Assembly: GCA_963575745.1 (NCBI GenBank)
Contig: CAUYUJ010015759.1
Span: 46,497-110,496, forward strand
Direction: 5' to 3'
Length of the DNA: 64,000 nt
Source: Prorocentrum cordatum
Taxonomy: Eukaryota > Sar > Dinophyceae > Prorocentrales > Prorocentraceae
In this document: piece after piece, positions 21,722-34,150 of the stretch
Layout: every line of letters begins with the position of its first letter
How positions within the stretch are numbered: position 1 is the first letter of the stretch
Position numbers and translations under genes: made by a program
Notes under the pieces: generated by a model
Databases searched by the model: none
The model's input: only the letters and a program-made list of their open reading frames with translations
Told to the model about the DNA's origin: nothing

Positions 21722-22730
21722 CACCCCTCACACGTTTCGTAGCCCCATAGGGAGCTCCACCGAAGGCCCCAGTGCTGCCGCCCGCATGCGTCCCGCACAC
21801 CCAATTCGGCACACCCCTCACACGTTTCGTGGCCCCATAGCGCCCCACCGAAGGCCCCAGTGCTGCCGCCCGCATGCGTCCCGCACACCCAATTCGGCAC
21901 ACCCCTCACACGTTTCGTGGCCCCATAGCGAGCCCCACCGAAGGCCCCAGTGCTGCCGCCCGCATGCGTCCCGCACACCCAATTCGGCACACCCCTCACA
22001 CGCTTCGTGGCCCCATAGGGAGCCCCGCCGAAGGCCCTAGTGGTGCCGCCCGCATGCGTCCCGCACATCCATTTCGGCAGGCGTCGTGGCCCCATCATCC
22101 AAGGGAGGCCCTAGTGGCGGCGCTCACATGCGTCACCCACACCTGCCCAATTCGGCACACCCCTCACACGCTTCGTGGCCCCATAGGGAACTCCACCGAA
22201 GGCCCCAGCGGCCGCGCTCACATGCGTCCCCGTCACCCATCCCGGCACGCCCCTCACAACAACAGGCTTCGTGGCCCCATAGGGAGCCCCACCGAAGGCC
22301 CCGGTGGCACCGCCCGCACGCGTCACCACCCGCACCCAATTCGGCACACCCCTCACACGTTTCGTGGCCCCATAGGGAGCTGCACCGAAGGCCCCAGTGG
22401 CGGCGCTCACATGCGTCCCCGCCACACATCCCAGTACACCCCTCACGCGCTTCGTGGCCCCATAGGGAGTTCCACCGAAGGCCCCAGTAGCGGCGCTTAC
22501 ATGCGTCTCCGCCACCCATCCCGGCCCCCCCCCCGCAGCTGCATCATGTTTCGGGGACCCATAGGGAGCTCCACTGGAGGCCCCAGCGGCGGCCCTCACA
22601 TGCGCTTCCGCCACCCATGTCGGCACGCCCCGCGTGTGTTTCATGTCCTCATAGGGAGCTTCGCCGAATGCCCCAATGGCACCCATCTCGGCACACCCCT
22701 CACACGTTCCGTAGTCCTATGGGAAGTTCC
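21722..22730. repeat. 90-bp minisatellite, about 12 units
   Basis: Units begin CACCCCTCACACGTTTCGTGG. The starts at 21722, 21812, 21900 and 21990 give a period of 88-90 bp, and units become more diverged toward 22.7 kb. Because 90 is a multiple of three, one minus-strand frame (22686-22111) stays open through diverged units and reads a 30-residue repeat with core APYGATKRVRGVPNWV. No start, splice site or flanking domain makes it a convincing gene. Confidence 0.9.
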
Positions 22731-25700
22731 ACTGAAGATGAAACCCGCAGCTGCGGTACTGACAACTGCATATGGTTGGGTTCTTCGCCAGGCTAATTTG
22801 TTGACGACGCCGCCACCAGTGCCCGCCGCTCGCGCGCAAATGGAGGCCGAGAGGCGCGGCCTCGAAGCCGTGCCCAACCCCCATGGGGTTCTCCGCGGTT
22901 GGGGCCACCCTCCCTCCCGGAGAACCGCGTCCGCCCACGGCGGGGCGGGTGGCCCCCCCGCAAAGGGCGGCGGGGGGCCTCGGGACCGCCCCGAAGACGC
23001 GCGGGAAGGCGGCTCAAAGGCCTATCCCCAGCCTTTGGGCGCCACCGCAAGCCTGGCCCCCAGGCCCGCCGTGGGGGCCCCCTCGAGCGCGGGGAGGTCG
23101 ATCTGAGCCACCCGCGCGGCCGCGCCTCGGTGCGCGGCGGGTGCGGCCTCCTGGGCCGCTCTGGCCGTTGCCTCCTCGCTGGTGCCTTTTTCTGCCGGGG
23201 CGCCGCAGCGGCTGTCTCCGCTCTCCGTCTGCGCGATCGTCCGCGGTGCGTTGGGCGGGGCTGCCCTCGCGGAACGGCCGCCCTCGCCTCGGCGGTCGGC
23301 TAGAGGCGTTTTCTGGCGACCAGCTTCATCGCGCAAGGCGCGCGCCAACCCGGCCCGCGACCCGCGACCGCCGCGCGGATCCCAGGGCGCGCCCGAAGTC
23401 CGTCCCCTTCGAGCTGCTGGGGTCGTCCACCTCGTGGTTCCCGTCGAGCGGTCGTCCTTCCAGGCTCCGTGCCGCCTGGAATGGGCCCGTCCTCCGCGCG
23501 CCCAGGAGGGCCGCCCGCGCTCGTTCGTTCGGCTTGGACCGAGGCGCTGCTGGGGCGCCCCCAAGGTTGCCCTTTGGCCCCGCCATCTCGAGGTTCGTAC
23601 TCGGGCAGCGCCTCCCCGGGCCTGGCGAGCGGGCGCGGGCTCGCCCGCCGAGGGGGCGCCCGGCGCGGGGCGACGACGCGGTATAGCCGCGGGTCGCCTC
23701 GCTGCCCTCCGCAGCCGCTTCAGCGCCTGCCCCTCGCTGCCGATTGGCCCGCGAGCCCCCTCGCCGGCGTCTCCGTCGCGCTGAAGCGTTTAGCCGCCGC
23801 CGCCTGCCCGAGCGCACCGCGAACACAAGCCCGTCTGCAGAGTGGCGCCCGACGCGGGCCAGGGTGGCCGCGGTCGCGGAGCACTTTGCTGACCTCCGCT
23901 GAGCGGCGGCGCTCCGTGGGGGTGATCCTCGTCTGAGCGCCTGTCTACTCGCTGCCAGCGGCGCGTCTTTCTGCGCCCCAGCCCCGCGAATTCGCTGTTT
24001 TTGTTAGAGCGCGGTGCGTTTCGTGATTGTCTTTCTGGTTTGCCAGATGCCCTCGACGCCCCTTCCCCGGCGTGCTCGATGCCTTCCTGGCCCTCTACTC
24101 TGGTCTGCCCAGTGCTCTCACGCCCCCCTTACAGGGCCCCTTGGGCCCCGCATTTGGGAAGCGAGGCCGCGGCGACGCGGCGCCGTCGCGACGCGCCGCA
24201 GCGCTGCGACGACGCGGGGCCCTTGCAACCCAACGCTCGGGCGCCTGGACACGCGCCTGGAAGGGGCGCCTGAATTGACCAGCCGCGCGCCCGAAAATGC
24301 GCGGAACGAAGGGAACGCTGCGCCTGGGGGAAGGAGCTCGGCGCCCAGAATCACGCCCTACATGAAAACGGGCAAACGGTGCGGAACATCCTCGCATCCG
24401 AACCAACTTCGGGCACGACGCAACGCCAAAAACCGTTGCGGGCTCCCTTTGGGGCGCCCATGGGCGCGGCGCAAAACGCAAATGCGCGCGCCGTGGAATC
24501 CGCGTCGTCGGCACGGGCCCCCCTGGGATGGGCCGACGGCGCCCGCGCCTGGATGGGCGCCGGCGAGCTCGATCGGGCATAGGAGCTAGGCCCCAACCCA
24601 AGTCTAACGACGTGATCCTTCAAACCCAAGACGCCCGCCCCTCGGGCCAACGACGCGAGCCCGCGGGAACTGCGCCGCGGGCCCCTCAGGTCGCGGCGGT
24701 GGCCCTGGACGCTACGGCGCAATCTATCACAGCTGCGCGCGGTGTCTGAAGCATGAAGCTTCGCGCCGCGCGCCGGGCAATCTCCTCGCGCGCCCTCCTG
24801 GCGCGCGTCGCGACAAAAAGGGTGATGGGGCGCGAACGATTACGGGCCGCGCCCATTTGGGGTCTTGGGCCCGCCGTGCGATGACTCGGGTAGCTGACGG
24901 CGGCTGACGGCGTCGCTGGCGCGTCCTCCTCCTCCTCCTCGGAGGTCGGCCCGCCCTCGTCCGCGGCGCCCCGGCGCCCCGCCCCCCCCCGCAGCTGTCC
25001 GCGCTCCTCTGGCACGACTGACCGCCCGAGCAGCTCCGCGTGGCACTTCGCAGCCTTGGCGACCTCCCTGCCGGCGGACACGTTCGGCCCGTGCGCCTGG
25101 CCCCGCCCGAGCCATTCGCCGACGCGGTCCTCGGCGCCCCTGACCACTCGCAACTCGCGCTCCTGGGTCTGTCGCGCGTGTTCCATCGTGCCCCTGCCTG
25201 GCGCGACTGTCGCTCGCCGGCAGGTGCCCCGTGTCGCGCGGCGCCAGCGTGAACGTGCCCCAGCGTTGCCCGCGCCGCCGCGGCTGCCGCCCCCCCTTCG
25301 ACAGCGGCGGCCCGGGCGGCTGCTCTGTGGAATTGAAGCAGGCGCGGGAGTGAAGTCCGCGGGCTTCATTTTCCTGCTGTCGCGGCATCGCCTTCGACCT
25401 CCTCGTCCTCGCGCGCGGGGGTCGTCCTGCTCTCGCTATCGTCGGCCATCGGCCGCGCCCCTCTTGGGCCGAAGCTACCCTGGTCGGCAGAGGGCGCGAG
25501 CGAGGCGGCTGCCCCTTGTCTGGACATCCTCGGGCCTTGCGGCGGCCTGCCCCCGGCGGGCCCCCCGCCCCGCAAGCCGCTGCGAGGCCCGCCGCGAGCC
25601 GCGAAGCCAGCGCGCCGCGAAGAGGGCGGCCAGCGAGGCGCGCCCAGGCGGGCCTCGCCGGAGGCCAGCGCGGCCTTTGTCCCCGAGCAGCAGGCGGCTG

Positions 25701-25926
25701 CAAGAAGCGCGAAGATCCGCGGCACCGAAGCCATGCCCGCCTACCACCTAGGGCCAATCCCCGCAGCGAGGGTTCGCCCCCCGTCGAGCGCCCCCCCCCG
25801 CTCGCGGCCCCCGCCCACCTGCGGGGCACCCGCTGGCCGCAGCGGCACGGGGCCGCTCGCGCAGCCAGTGGCCGCGAAGCGTGCGACGGCCCCTCCGCCC
25901 CTGCGGCGGGCGGACTAGGTGCTACA

Positions 25927-26055
25927 AGGGGGGGGGGGGGGGGGGGGGGGGCGCGGCCCCGGGGCTCCGCTCGTCTCTCGCGCCCCCCCCCCCCCCCGCG
26001 CGGGCCCCCCGTCGAGCGCGCCAGCCCCCCCCCCCGCCGCCCGCTGCGCAGGGGG
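25927..26055. repeat. Long G-run and C-runs
   Basis: An uninterrupted G-run of about 24 bp (25927-25950) followed by C-runs at 25984-25997 and 26027-26034. Assembly or basecalling errors are likely here. Confidence 0.85.
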
Positions 26056-26084
26056 GGGCGCGCGAGCGGGCGGGCGCCTTCGCT

Positions 26085-26115
26085 CGGGAGAGCGCCTTCG
26101 CTCGGGAGAGCGCCC
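26085..26115 (+). repeat. Short tandem duplication
   Basis: GCCTTCGCTCGGGAGAGC occurs twice in direct succession, and this local duplication repeats SGERLRSGER-type residues in translation. Confidence 0.8.
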
Positions 26116-27827
26116 GCCGGCGCTGGGTTCGAGCCCGCCCGGGAGGCGCGCGGGCAGGCGCGAGCGAGGGCCCTGGCCGAGGTCGCGCGACAAACCAGCC
26201 CCGCATCGCGCGACCCCCCCGCGGGCGGGGCCCCCGCCCCCGAGGGTCGCGCGGCGCCGCGCGCTGCGGGCGCATGCGCTGGCGCTGCGGCGCTGTAGCT
26301 TGGTGGCCAGCTGGCGCCGCGGCGCGCCGTCGCTGCCTGGCGGCCCGATCGGCTGCCTAGCGGCCTTTCTTCCTGCGACGGTCGCGCCCCCCCTGGGTCG
26401 CCTCGCTGGGGCCCCACCGGCTTCCCGATCAGAGCTTGCCGTCGCGCTCGATCAGGCCCTCCGCGGCCCTCTTCTGGCGCTCGACCGAGCGCCCTCGCGG
26501 CCGCGCGAGCCGCCCCTTCCCCTGGCCCGTCGTCGGCCCCTTGCCCGCGGAGCCGGGTGTCGACGAGCGGGCGCGGGCGATCGGTCGCCCAACCGCGCTG
26601 CGCCTCGCTCAACATGAGGCAGCCATCGGGCGGGAAGGCGCGGCAGCTGCCCGTGAACTTCCCCTGGCAGAGGCGCGCAAGTCTCTGCGCATGTCCCCCG
26701 CGACCCTTTCGCCAGAGAGCTTGGGCGCGTGCTTTTTTCCGCAGCGCGCCCGTTAGATCTGCCCCCCTCTCGCGGCGTCGATGACGGACGCCAGCTCGTC
26801 TGTCCTCGGGGTCGACAGCGCGCGCTCCTGCTCCGGGGCCCCATGGTGGATCATCTCCCCCTGTCCCTCCCGGCTGCTCTCCTCGGACTCCTCGATCTGC
26901 CCCGCCCCCTGGCCGACGGCCGTCCCCGTGCCGCCCTTCGCGGCGATGGGGCGTGACAGGCAGACTGCGGCGCGGCGCCCCCGCGCGCCATCGTCTTTCC
27001 CTGACCGCCTGCGGCCGCACCTCTTGCTCGCGCGCCTCCAGTGGCCTCCGGAGGTGGCGCCCCTGACCCCGTTGCCCGCGTCGGCACCGCGCAGCGCGCC
27101 CGCTCCTCCGGCACAAGTCGCGTCGTCTTGCAGCGCGGGCGCACGTGCGCGACGCGGTCATCTCCGCCGAGGGCGATGGCGAAATCCGCTGCGGATCTTG
27201 GCCGCTCGTCCTGCAGAACAACCTCGCAGATATCCTTCAACCGGGCGTTGGGTGCCAGTGGGCCGTCCTTTTTCTTCCTGCCATCCGCCGCTATGGCGTG
27301 CTCGATGGGCCGTGTTTGCTGCGGCGGCGATTCCTTCTTCTGCTACTCCCTCTGGTTGGACCATTTGGCCTTCGGCCGGTCGGTTCCCGGCCTGGGCCAG
27401 AAGTCCTTTTCGCCGTGCTCCGCGCCCCCGTGGCAGGTGAAGCGCACGTGGCGGCATGGGCGCACGGGGTCAGGGATTCTGTTGATGAGCGTCCTCGGGC
27501 GTTCGCCGCCCATGCCGTGGCGGCGTACTCGCGTGCGACGCCAGAGCCGATGCTCTGGAACCACCGAATCTCGCCAATCTCTTCGGCCAAGACGAAAAGC
27601 GAGACATTGCCGTCCTTTCCCTAACAGAAGCGGCGCGTAACCTGTTTGGTCACGACCACGCGGCTACCAGTCAACTTGCGCGCGCCGTCGGCCTCCTTCA
27701 CCAAAGGCGTCTACTTCATCTTGCCGGTGAAGTCGGAAGACACGCGTCGGGCCTCTTGCCAACACTTGTCGTTCGATTGCGAGCTCGACGAAAAGGGGCC
27801 CTGCCAGCCTGGAGGTTCGGCTCTGGG

Positions 27828-27985
27828 GTCATGGAGGGTCGTACGGAGCGACGCCACGCTCTTCCGACCTCCCTCCGCGGTTCTGAACCTGGCGGACTGG
27901 CTCCCGTCCTGGAGGGTCGTACGGAGCGCTGCCACGCGCTCTCGACACTCCTCCGCGGTCCGCCGCCTCGGCGCCATCTGCTTTC
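27828..27985 (+). repeat. Diverged tandem duplication, about 77 bp
   Basis: TGGAGGGTCGTACGGAGCG begins both halves (about 27832 and 27909), followed by similar CCACGC...CTCCGCGGT sequence. No gene is supported over 27650-30640. Plus and minus frames at 29.1-29.8 kb are both open and show no recognisable motif. Confidence 0.7.
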
Positions 27986-28707
27986 CTCCTGCGAGACGGC
28001 ATGGCGAGCGCCAGGGAAGATGAACTTCTCGCTCCGCCACGGCGGAATTAACAAGGCGCCTGCCCAAATGCCAGCAGCAATGCCCAACCGCTATTGAGAA
28101 ACAACCGAGCCCCTGAGACCAAATGATGCCGGGCAGGGAAAATACACATTCGTGTTGGCATACTGGTGCTTACCGTACCTTGTCTCGCGTTCCTGTGGTG
28201 ACCCTTACTTCACGCAATGCCGCGGGTCGCCCCGTTTCGCCGTGTATCGTTTCACCGTGCTGCACATAGTATATGCTCGTGTTGGGTCCCACTTGCCTTT
28301 GCGAGCACACGTCGTTCGACACTCTTGTCTATATTGCCAAGCGAGCGTTTTCTTATTCGGCGTTTCGACATTGGGCGGAAGGGGGGGGGAGTGGGGGGTT
28401 TGGCTCTGGACCTCTGCTTGATGCGACTGTTTGCAGCCGTGCGTCCTCTGGGGGAGGCTCCCCCGCTTGAAACAGGTGCCAAAAACAGTCAAGATCTACT
28501 CCATGAGGGCGGGGACGGGGGGGCTCGAGGGCCCGCGCCGATCGGCAGAACAAGGAATAAGAAAGAGATCACCAAATACTGCCTGGCCCAATCCTGTTTG
28601 CCTTGACAGGGTAGTTACTTCTCGTCGGGTCTGGGATTCTTTCTGATTGTCAAAGGGCCGTGCGCACATCCGCTCAAGGCTCTCCGAAAACTTGCAAGGT
28701 CTATCTC

Positions 28708-28812
28708 GCTGTCTCTCTCTCTCTCTCTCGCTCTCTCTCTCTCTGTTTTTGTTTGTCTCTCTCTCTCTCTCTCCCTCTCTCTCTCTCTCTCTTTCCCTCC
28801 CTCCTTCTCTCA
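28708..28812. repeat. (CT)n microsatellite
   Basis: Imperfect (CT)n with a TTTTTG interruption at 28745-28755, followed by TA/TG-rich sequence to 28915. It resembles the 2.3-2.5 kb tract. Confidence 0.9.
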
Positions 28813-29849
28813 ATATAGATGTATGCATATGTGTGTAAATGCAGTTCGTTTTCCCCCCAGAGTGTTCATATATACATTTGTATATCGATATATGGGTGTG
28901 CCCATACATACACACATAGATAGCGTTCTCTGCTCCAATACAGCTATGGTTATCGCCCTACCCCTCACTGCAGCCCTCTTGCTACCAGAAAGAGCGCTGA
29001 ATGAGGAACATAATGGCTTTCTGGCCTCGGCCACGATTAGGCTCCCCGATCTAAATCTAAAAAGCGACCTGAAATTCCAACACCCTCCTGAGCCAAGTGG
29101 TCCCCAGTTCACGGACTTGACCGCATCCATGTAAAGCTGGCTGTTCCTCTGCCGCCCTCGCGGAGTGCCACACCTTGCCTACCAGACAGGTCCCAACACA
29201 GCCCCTGATTGATCCGCATAATTCGGGGCCACCGAATGGCACAAGTGGCAAAGCAGTAGAACTTCGAAGGGCACCACCGCTGGCTGGGGGAGCCCAACGG
29301 GCGCAGAACCACGCCCATGCAGGCCGGCACATCGAATCTACTCAGACAAATCACGCGTCGGCGAATTCCTAAGCTCGGCCTTGCCAACAGCTTCGGAATG
29401 CATTTGCAAGCACGTGCTCTCTTCAGCTTCGCGCCCGAGTCTGTTCTCTCAACGCACGCGTCTATCCTCTCAAAGCAGGATGCCACATCTGAAACGTATG
29501 GCCTGCTCGAGCGTGATAGCGTCCGCAGCGCGGAAAGACTGGACGCGAACGACGCAACAAGTGCAGCAGGAATCGGGCAGGCGCCTTCTTGGCAACTTTC
29601 CTCCACTCCCGCCGCTCTTTCAACATGCTCCGCCACACTCCCTCCTCTCCCTGACGCCCGCGCTCTGCTGTGCCCTGCCCCTGTCGGCTCGATGCAGGTT
29701 CCCCTCGCGCGCTGTGCAATGAAGTGGCTATCGAAGCTCGTAGAGTCAGCTCTGCCAGGGGGTCCTCGCAAGTTCCGCCAAGTGTGCTTGTGTTAAGAGG
29801 CTCTTGCCCGTTCTGGAACATATTTGGTAATGGGTGCGGCGATGCCTCG

Positions 29850-30125
29850 TTCTCGCACTAGTGCCCTACGTGTGGTGCCCTACGTGGTGTGTGTCTCTGT
29901 CTCGCTCTGGTGCCCTATGGGTTGCACCCTGTGGCTAATGCGACATGGTGTCTCAATTATTGCGACTTCTTGTTCTCGTCTGGTGCCCTATGATGCCTTA
30001 CGTGTTGCGATGTGTCGTTCTCGTCTTGGTGCCCTTTTAGTGGTACCATTTGGTATGTGAATCGTTGTGAGTATCGTTCCCGCCTTGGTAACATGCGGTT
30101 GGTGCCCTATGGCCTTGGCACTACG
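29850..30125 (+). repeat. Degenerate GTTCTCGTCTGGTGCCCTATG repeats
   Basis: The word CTGGTGCCCTATG or a close variant recurs about eight times at irregular 30-60 bp spacing. This is an old, decayed minisatellite. Confidence 0.6.
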
Positions 30126-30724
30126 GTAGCACCAACAAGGTTGCCCGTAGGAAGCAGAGACCACTCTTTCGGTCCATGCTGGCAGCCATGTCCTCCAGGC
30201 TCCTGCAGAATTCTGGAGCTCAAGCGTCCAATCTCGGAGAGAGAGAGAGAGAGGAGGGGGAAGAACTGCAGCAGGAGCAGGGGAGGCCTGAAGCCGGAGG
30301 CCCCAGGCATCTAGACCACCCTGAGCGGCGAAAGCCTCGATAGCTGCCTTGTTTTCTGTGACCCTGTAAAGATGGGCGCTTGCTCAGGAGGCATCCTCTC
30401 CTATCCTGGCATTCCATTGGCCCCGTCCCTCCCTCTCAAATCCCATAAACGAAATCTGATACGTAGGATCGAAGAAGCCAGGGGGCGCCTTAAAGGCAAA
30501 CGAAGCTTTCTTGTAATGCCACAGAAACCTGCTGGAAAAGAGAAGAGCTGCCTGAAAGCCATCCCATAAGCCAACACCCCTGCGGGGCTACGCATATCAC
30601 CCACCTCCTCTCCACGCCCCTCCTCCCCTTCCAGCATGCACGACGGCCCCCTCTCCTCCCAATGGCTCCCGCATCTTTCCCCTAGCTCCCTCCACTCTTG
30701 TCCCTCCCCTCCCCTCCCCTCCTC

Positions 30725-30886
30725 GGGGGCGCGCAGACATGGATTGCGCCACATCCATGGATCGGGGGAAGTGCCCTGCCCGTTGGCCGGTGGCGCCTCG
30801 CTCGGCGGCGGCAATCCGCGAGTTCCCGTGGAAACAGGACCCGTCGCCGATCCACGCCCGCTTAATCCACGTTTGCGCTCGCCGGA
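30725..30886. mobile_element. MITE-like element, copy 1
   Basis: The ends GGGGGCGCGCAGACATGGATT and AATCCACGTTTGCGCTCGCC are imperfect inverted repeats. The interior (CGCCTCGCTCGGCGGCGG, AATCCGCGA) is shared with 48616-48802. No coding capacity. Confidence 0.6.
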
Positions 30887-30889
30887 CCT

Positions 30890-33300
30890 CCCCCCCCTCC
30901 CCAGACCGTCCCTCTCCCCCCTCCCCCCGGCCATGGCCAGCGTGGGAGGCAGCCTCGGGCAGCCCGCCTCACCACGAGGCGGCGCGGGGCGCCGACGACG
31001 AAGCGACGGCCGCAACGACGAAGGCGCCCACCGACGAGCGCAGGCAGGGCCCCGCGCCTCGCGCTGGGAGATCGGGAGCCCACGCACTCTGACGAAGCCG
31101 GGCGTCTCTGCGCGGCGAGGGGGCTCGCCCCCGTTGGGCGCGGGTCTGGCCAACACGAGCGCGTGCTCCGAAGCTCAGTCCACCCGGACAGTAAGGATGT
31201 GCGAGAAGGATGCAAGGGCCTTGGACAGTTAGAAGCGTTTCGAGCGGGGAGCGGCCAACGAAAGTGTCCAAGGATGCACCCAGGAGGCAAGGATGCAAGG
31301 GTACCCTTGGGAGGGATGCCTATCCTTACTATGCGGGTTGACCGTAGCCCTCTGGCACGGCGCAGCTTGGGCCCCTGGGCCGGTTTGCCTGAGGCTGGCA
31401 GATTGGCCGCGGCCGGGGGGGCACCAATCACAATGGCCGGCTTCTCCTTGGTTGCCGCCCGTCGACCAGGAAAGCCGGTGGTCTCTCGCTCAGTGACTCC
31501 CTTTCGAGGCTCGGGTGCGCCGGTCGCTGGAAACAGCAAACGCTCAAGACATTCCGAAGCACGCACGTGCACGAGTGGTTCGGCTACTTCAAGGCCACAT
31601 CAATATCTCGGTTGTAGATGAGCGTGCACATTAAAGATTCCCCACAATCATAATCACACCACAAAAGTTTGATCTTTTCTGCTGACAAGATCAGATTGAA
31701 AATAGCGCATGCGTTAGCGCGGCCAGAGAAATAACGGTCCGAGCACCGTACAACAGCGAAGATCAAATGGTCACCGAAGGTAATTTCAATTGCCTGATGA
31801 ATCTAACTTCGAGCCAGAGAAGACCATTACTGCGAAGGTGCCGAACACGTCTGGACTGCGGGAGAAAAGCACAGTGTCCCAGGAACAATTAATGCCTGCC
31901 CAACGCAGGCCGAACTATCTACATACTACATACCAACATGCCGACAACTTCAGGATCCAACAGAGCTGGGAGTGCGCTGTCAATGAAAAAGAAAAAGGAA
32001 GACCACACTGGTGAGCGAATACAGCGGTCGGGACAGCGCCGCGCTTCTCAGGGCCAGTACTGGCCGCCAGTCAAGACCCTCAAAAAGTGACGAGTAGACG
32101 ATCTCCACTGTAAACCAGCACAAGGATCAAGAATCAACCTCACATCCAATGAGTGAGTGGACCACTACAAGCACTCGAGCAGAGTCATCCTCGCACTGCG
32201 AAGCGCTCGAGTAAGGATCCCTCAACGATGGAACAAGGCGTTCAACATCGGCTCAAGGAGAGAATGAAACACGTGTTTCAAGCACGCAAGAGGCACATCC
32301 TGGTAATGTAAATGCCGCATGGCGCTGCAAATGACACCAACCGCAAATCGTGAAATGTTGAAACAAACTGGCAACGGACTCGACCGCAGACCCTGTCTGG
32401 AGAGCCCTGTGTCAGAAATACACGTCCTCTCTCTCTCTCTCTCTCTCCCCCCCTGCCCTGGTCCTCGTGGCGCCATCTCCGCAATTCCACATCCCACATC
32501 ACATATCGCCCCACTTCTGTCGTCCACCGGACAATTCGTACCCCTCCACCTCCCATGCCCCCCCCGATCCACTTCTCTCCCCATTCCCCGCCCCTCCTTT
32601 TCTTGGCAGCCGCAGAACTGCTGCTCGAAGACGATGAGCTCCTACACTCCAAGGCAGACCAGGGCGTAACAAGGATAATTCAACTTGGGATAAACGGCTC
32701 GATCGCACAGCGTGTCAGGAAAGACACAGAGACGGACGGACGGACATGAATCAGGGATGGCGGGATGGAGGCAAGAAGGGGAGCTGGAAAGGAAAACAGG
32801 ACAATTAGAGACAGAAGAGGGAAGAGGGACAGGTGGCAGAAACACGGAGGGAATGAGGAACCGGGGGAGGACAAGAGAGAGAGAGAGAGAGAGGGGAACC
32901 AGAACTGTTCGTCTCGCCTCGGGGGGCGATCTCGCGACGATGTTTACTGACGTCAAAATCACGGGGGGGCGGGGGACCGCTCTCGGGCAGCCCCCCAGCG
33001 AATGGCGCGGTCCCTGCCTGGCCTGGCGCCCGTGGAGCAGGAGCCGAGGCGGCAGGGAGGAGCAGGAGGCGTGGCAGGAGGAGGAGGGGGGGGGAGGGGC
33101 CAACATGAGAAGGACGGAAGAGGACGACGAAGAGGGGGAGGAGAGGGGCGACGAAGAGAGGAGAAACCACGAGGAGGGACCGAAGAAGAGAAGGGGGGGA
33201 GAGGGGAAGGCGGGTCGGGGGGGAGGAGAGGGAGAAAAAGAGAGGAGGAGGAAGAAGAATAAGAAAAAGAAGAAGAAGAAGAAGGAGAAGAAGAAGAATA
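30890..33300. other. Unassigned spacer with purine tracts
   Basis: GC-rich at first, then mixed. There is a (CT)n at 32429-32448, a (GA)n at 32875-32892 and a long purine tract at 33040-33330 that becomes (GAA/AAT)n. No supported gene. Confidence 0.4.
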
Positions 33301-33616
33301 ATAATAATAAGAAGAAGAAAAAGAGGAGGGGGAGCAGGAGGAAGAGCCGTTGCCCGACTCGAGAACGTGGGCCCCCTCGCCCTGCCCTCGACAAGGGCGG
33401 GGGGTCCGGCAGCGAGCAACTGCCAGGCACAGCGCACACCATGGCCTGGCGAAGATCGCCCGCGATCCACTGCCAGAGAGACTACGAGTACACCGGCACG
33501 CAGCCGAGACATACCTGCGAACCATGCAAATGCCTACGGAATCGACGTGAACACTGAGATCGAGGACTCGCAGCGAGGCACCGCCTGGCATACGCGGCCC
33601 AGAAGGGCCAAACCCT

Positions 33617-34150
33617 ATGGACGCCGTCAACACGAGGTACGTCATTATCCGGGTTCCGGAGGCTCGAAAGGAGGTGCAGCAAAGCGCCACGGACAGCGCC
33701 TCCGCCCTCGACGCCATGGCGCTCACTTTCCCCGAGCCGGATGTCGCCTACCCTGCAGCGGACCGCCTCCCAGAGGCGGCTGTGGAGGCTGGGCGAGGCG
33801 CTGCTGCACGCCGTGTCGCCGCGGAGCTGTCCCACCAGGGCTGGAGGTTCAGCTGGCCGAGGCGGAGAACGAGGAGGACAAGGACATCGGCGTCGACGTT
33901 GCCACCAACGCCGACGCCCACGATGATGCCGAGCCCCGAGTGGCCGCATGTCCTGAGAGGCCGCGGATAGCGTACCCAGGAAAGCGGCCGTAGGAGCAAC
34001 CGCTGCTGGGCAGGAGTTGCATTTGACAAACAGCAGGATATGCACCGCAAGCGCGCGGAACGGAGGGTGCGGGTGGCTGAAGAAGCCGCGGACGCCGCCA
34101 CTGCGGAGGAGAAGGAGGAGATCATAAACTCCATCTTCGGAACCTCCCAC
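33617..34150 (+). CDS. Weak candidate gene with charged coiled-coil exons
   Basis: Three coding-like pieces lie in order on the plus strand. First an ATG at 33617 reads MDAVNTR and reaches a good GTACGT donor, or reads on as RVPEARKEVQQSATDSA. Second, after CCACCAG near 33838, an acidic frame reads LEVQLAEAENEEDKDIGVDV. Third, after GGGCAG near 34013, the frame reads GVAFDKQQDMHRKRAERRV then AEEAADAATAEEKEEIINS, a likely coiled coil. Junctions are not fixed, and the strand is opposite to most host exons. No family is recognised. Confidence 0.3.

Larger units (their letters stand above)
22750..27650 (-). other. Very GC-rich, coding-like minus-strand DNA, possibly a decayed retroelement
   Basis: Read from high to low, several short frames look like protein: GEIRWFQSIGSGVAREYAAT, then INRIPDPVRPCRHVRFTCHG, then LKDICEVVLQDERPRSAADF (27221-27160), then HARQTQERELRVVRGAEDR (about 25190). 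They sit in different frames, as in the broken retroelements elsewhere in the window. Charged, helical content would suit a LINE ORF1. No reverse transcriptase or endonuclease motif was found. The 793-codon open frame at 24840-27221 is mostly a by-product of high GC. Confidence 0.3.

Noticed and set aside
26100-26140. tRNA T-arm-like GGGTTCGAGCCCG
   Set aside because: No acceptor stem or D-arm could be placed around it.
24840-27221. 793-codon minus-strand open frame
   Set aside because: High GC removes stop codons in several frames at once. The plausible peptides here lie in other frames.
29109-29771. 220-codon minus frame and overlapping plus frames
   Set aside because: Both strands are open, with no motif, splice context or compositional support for either.
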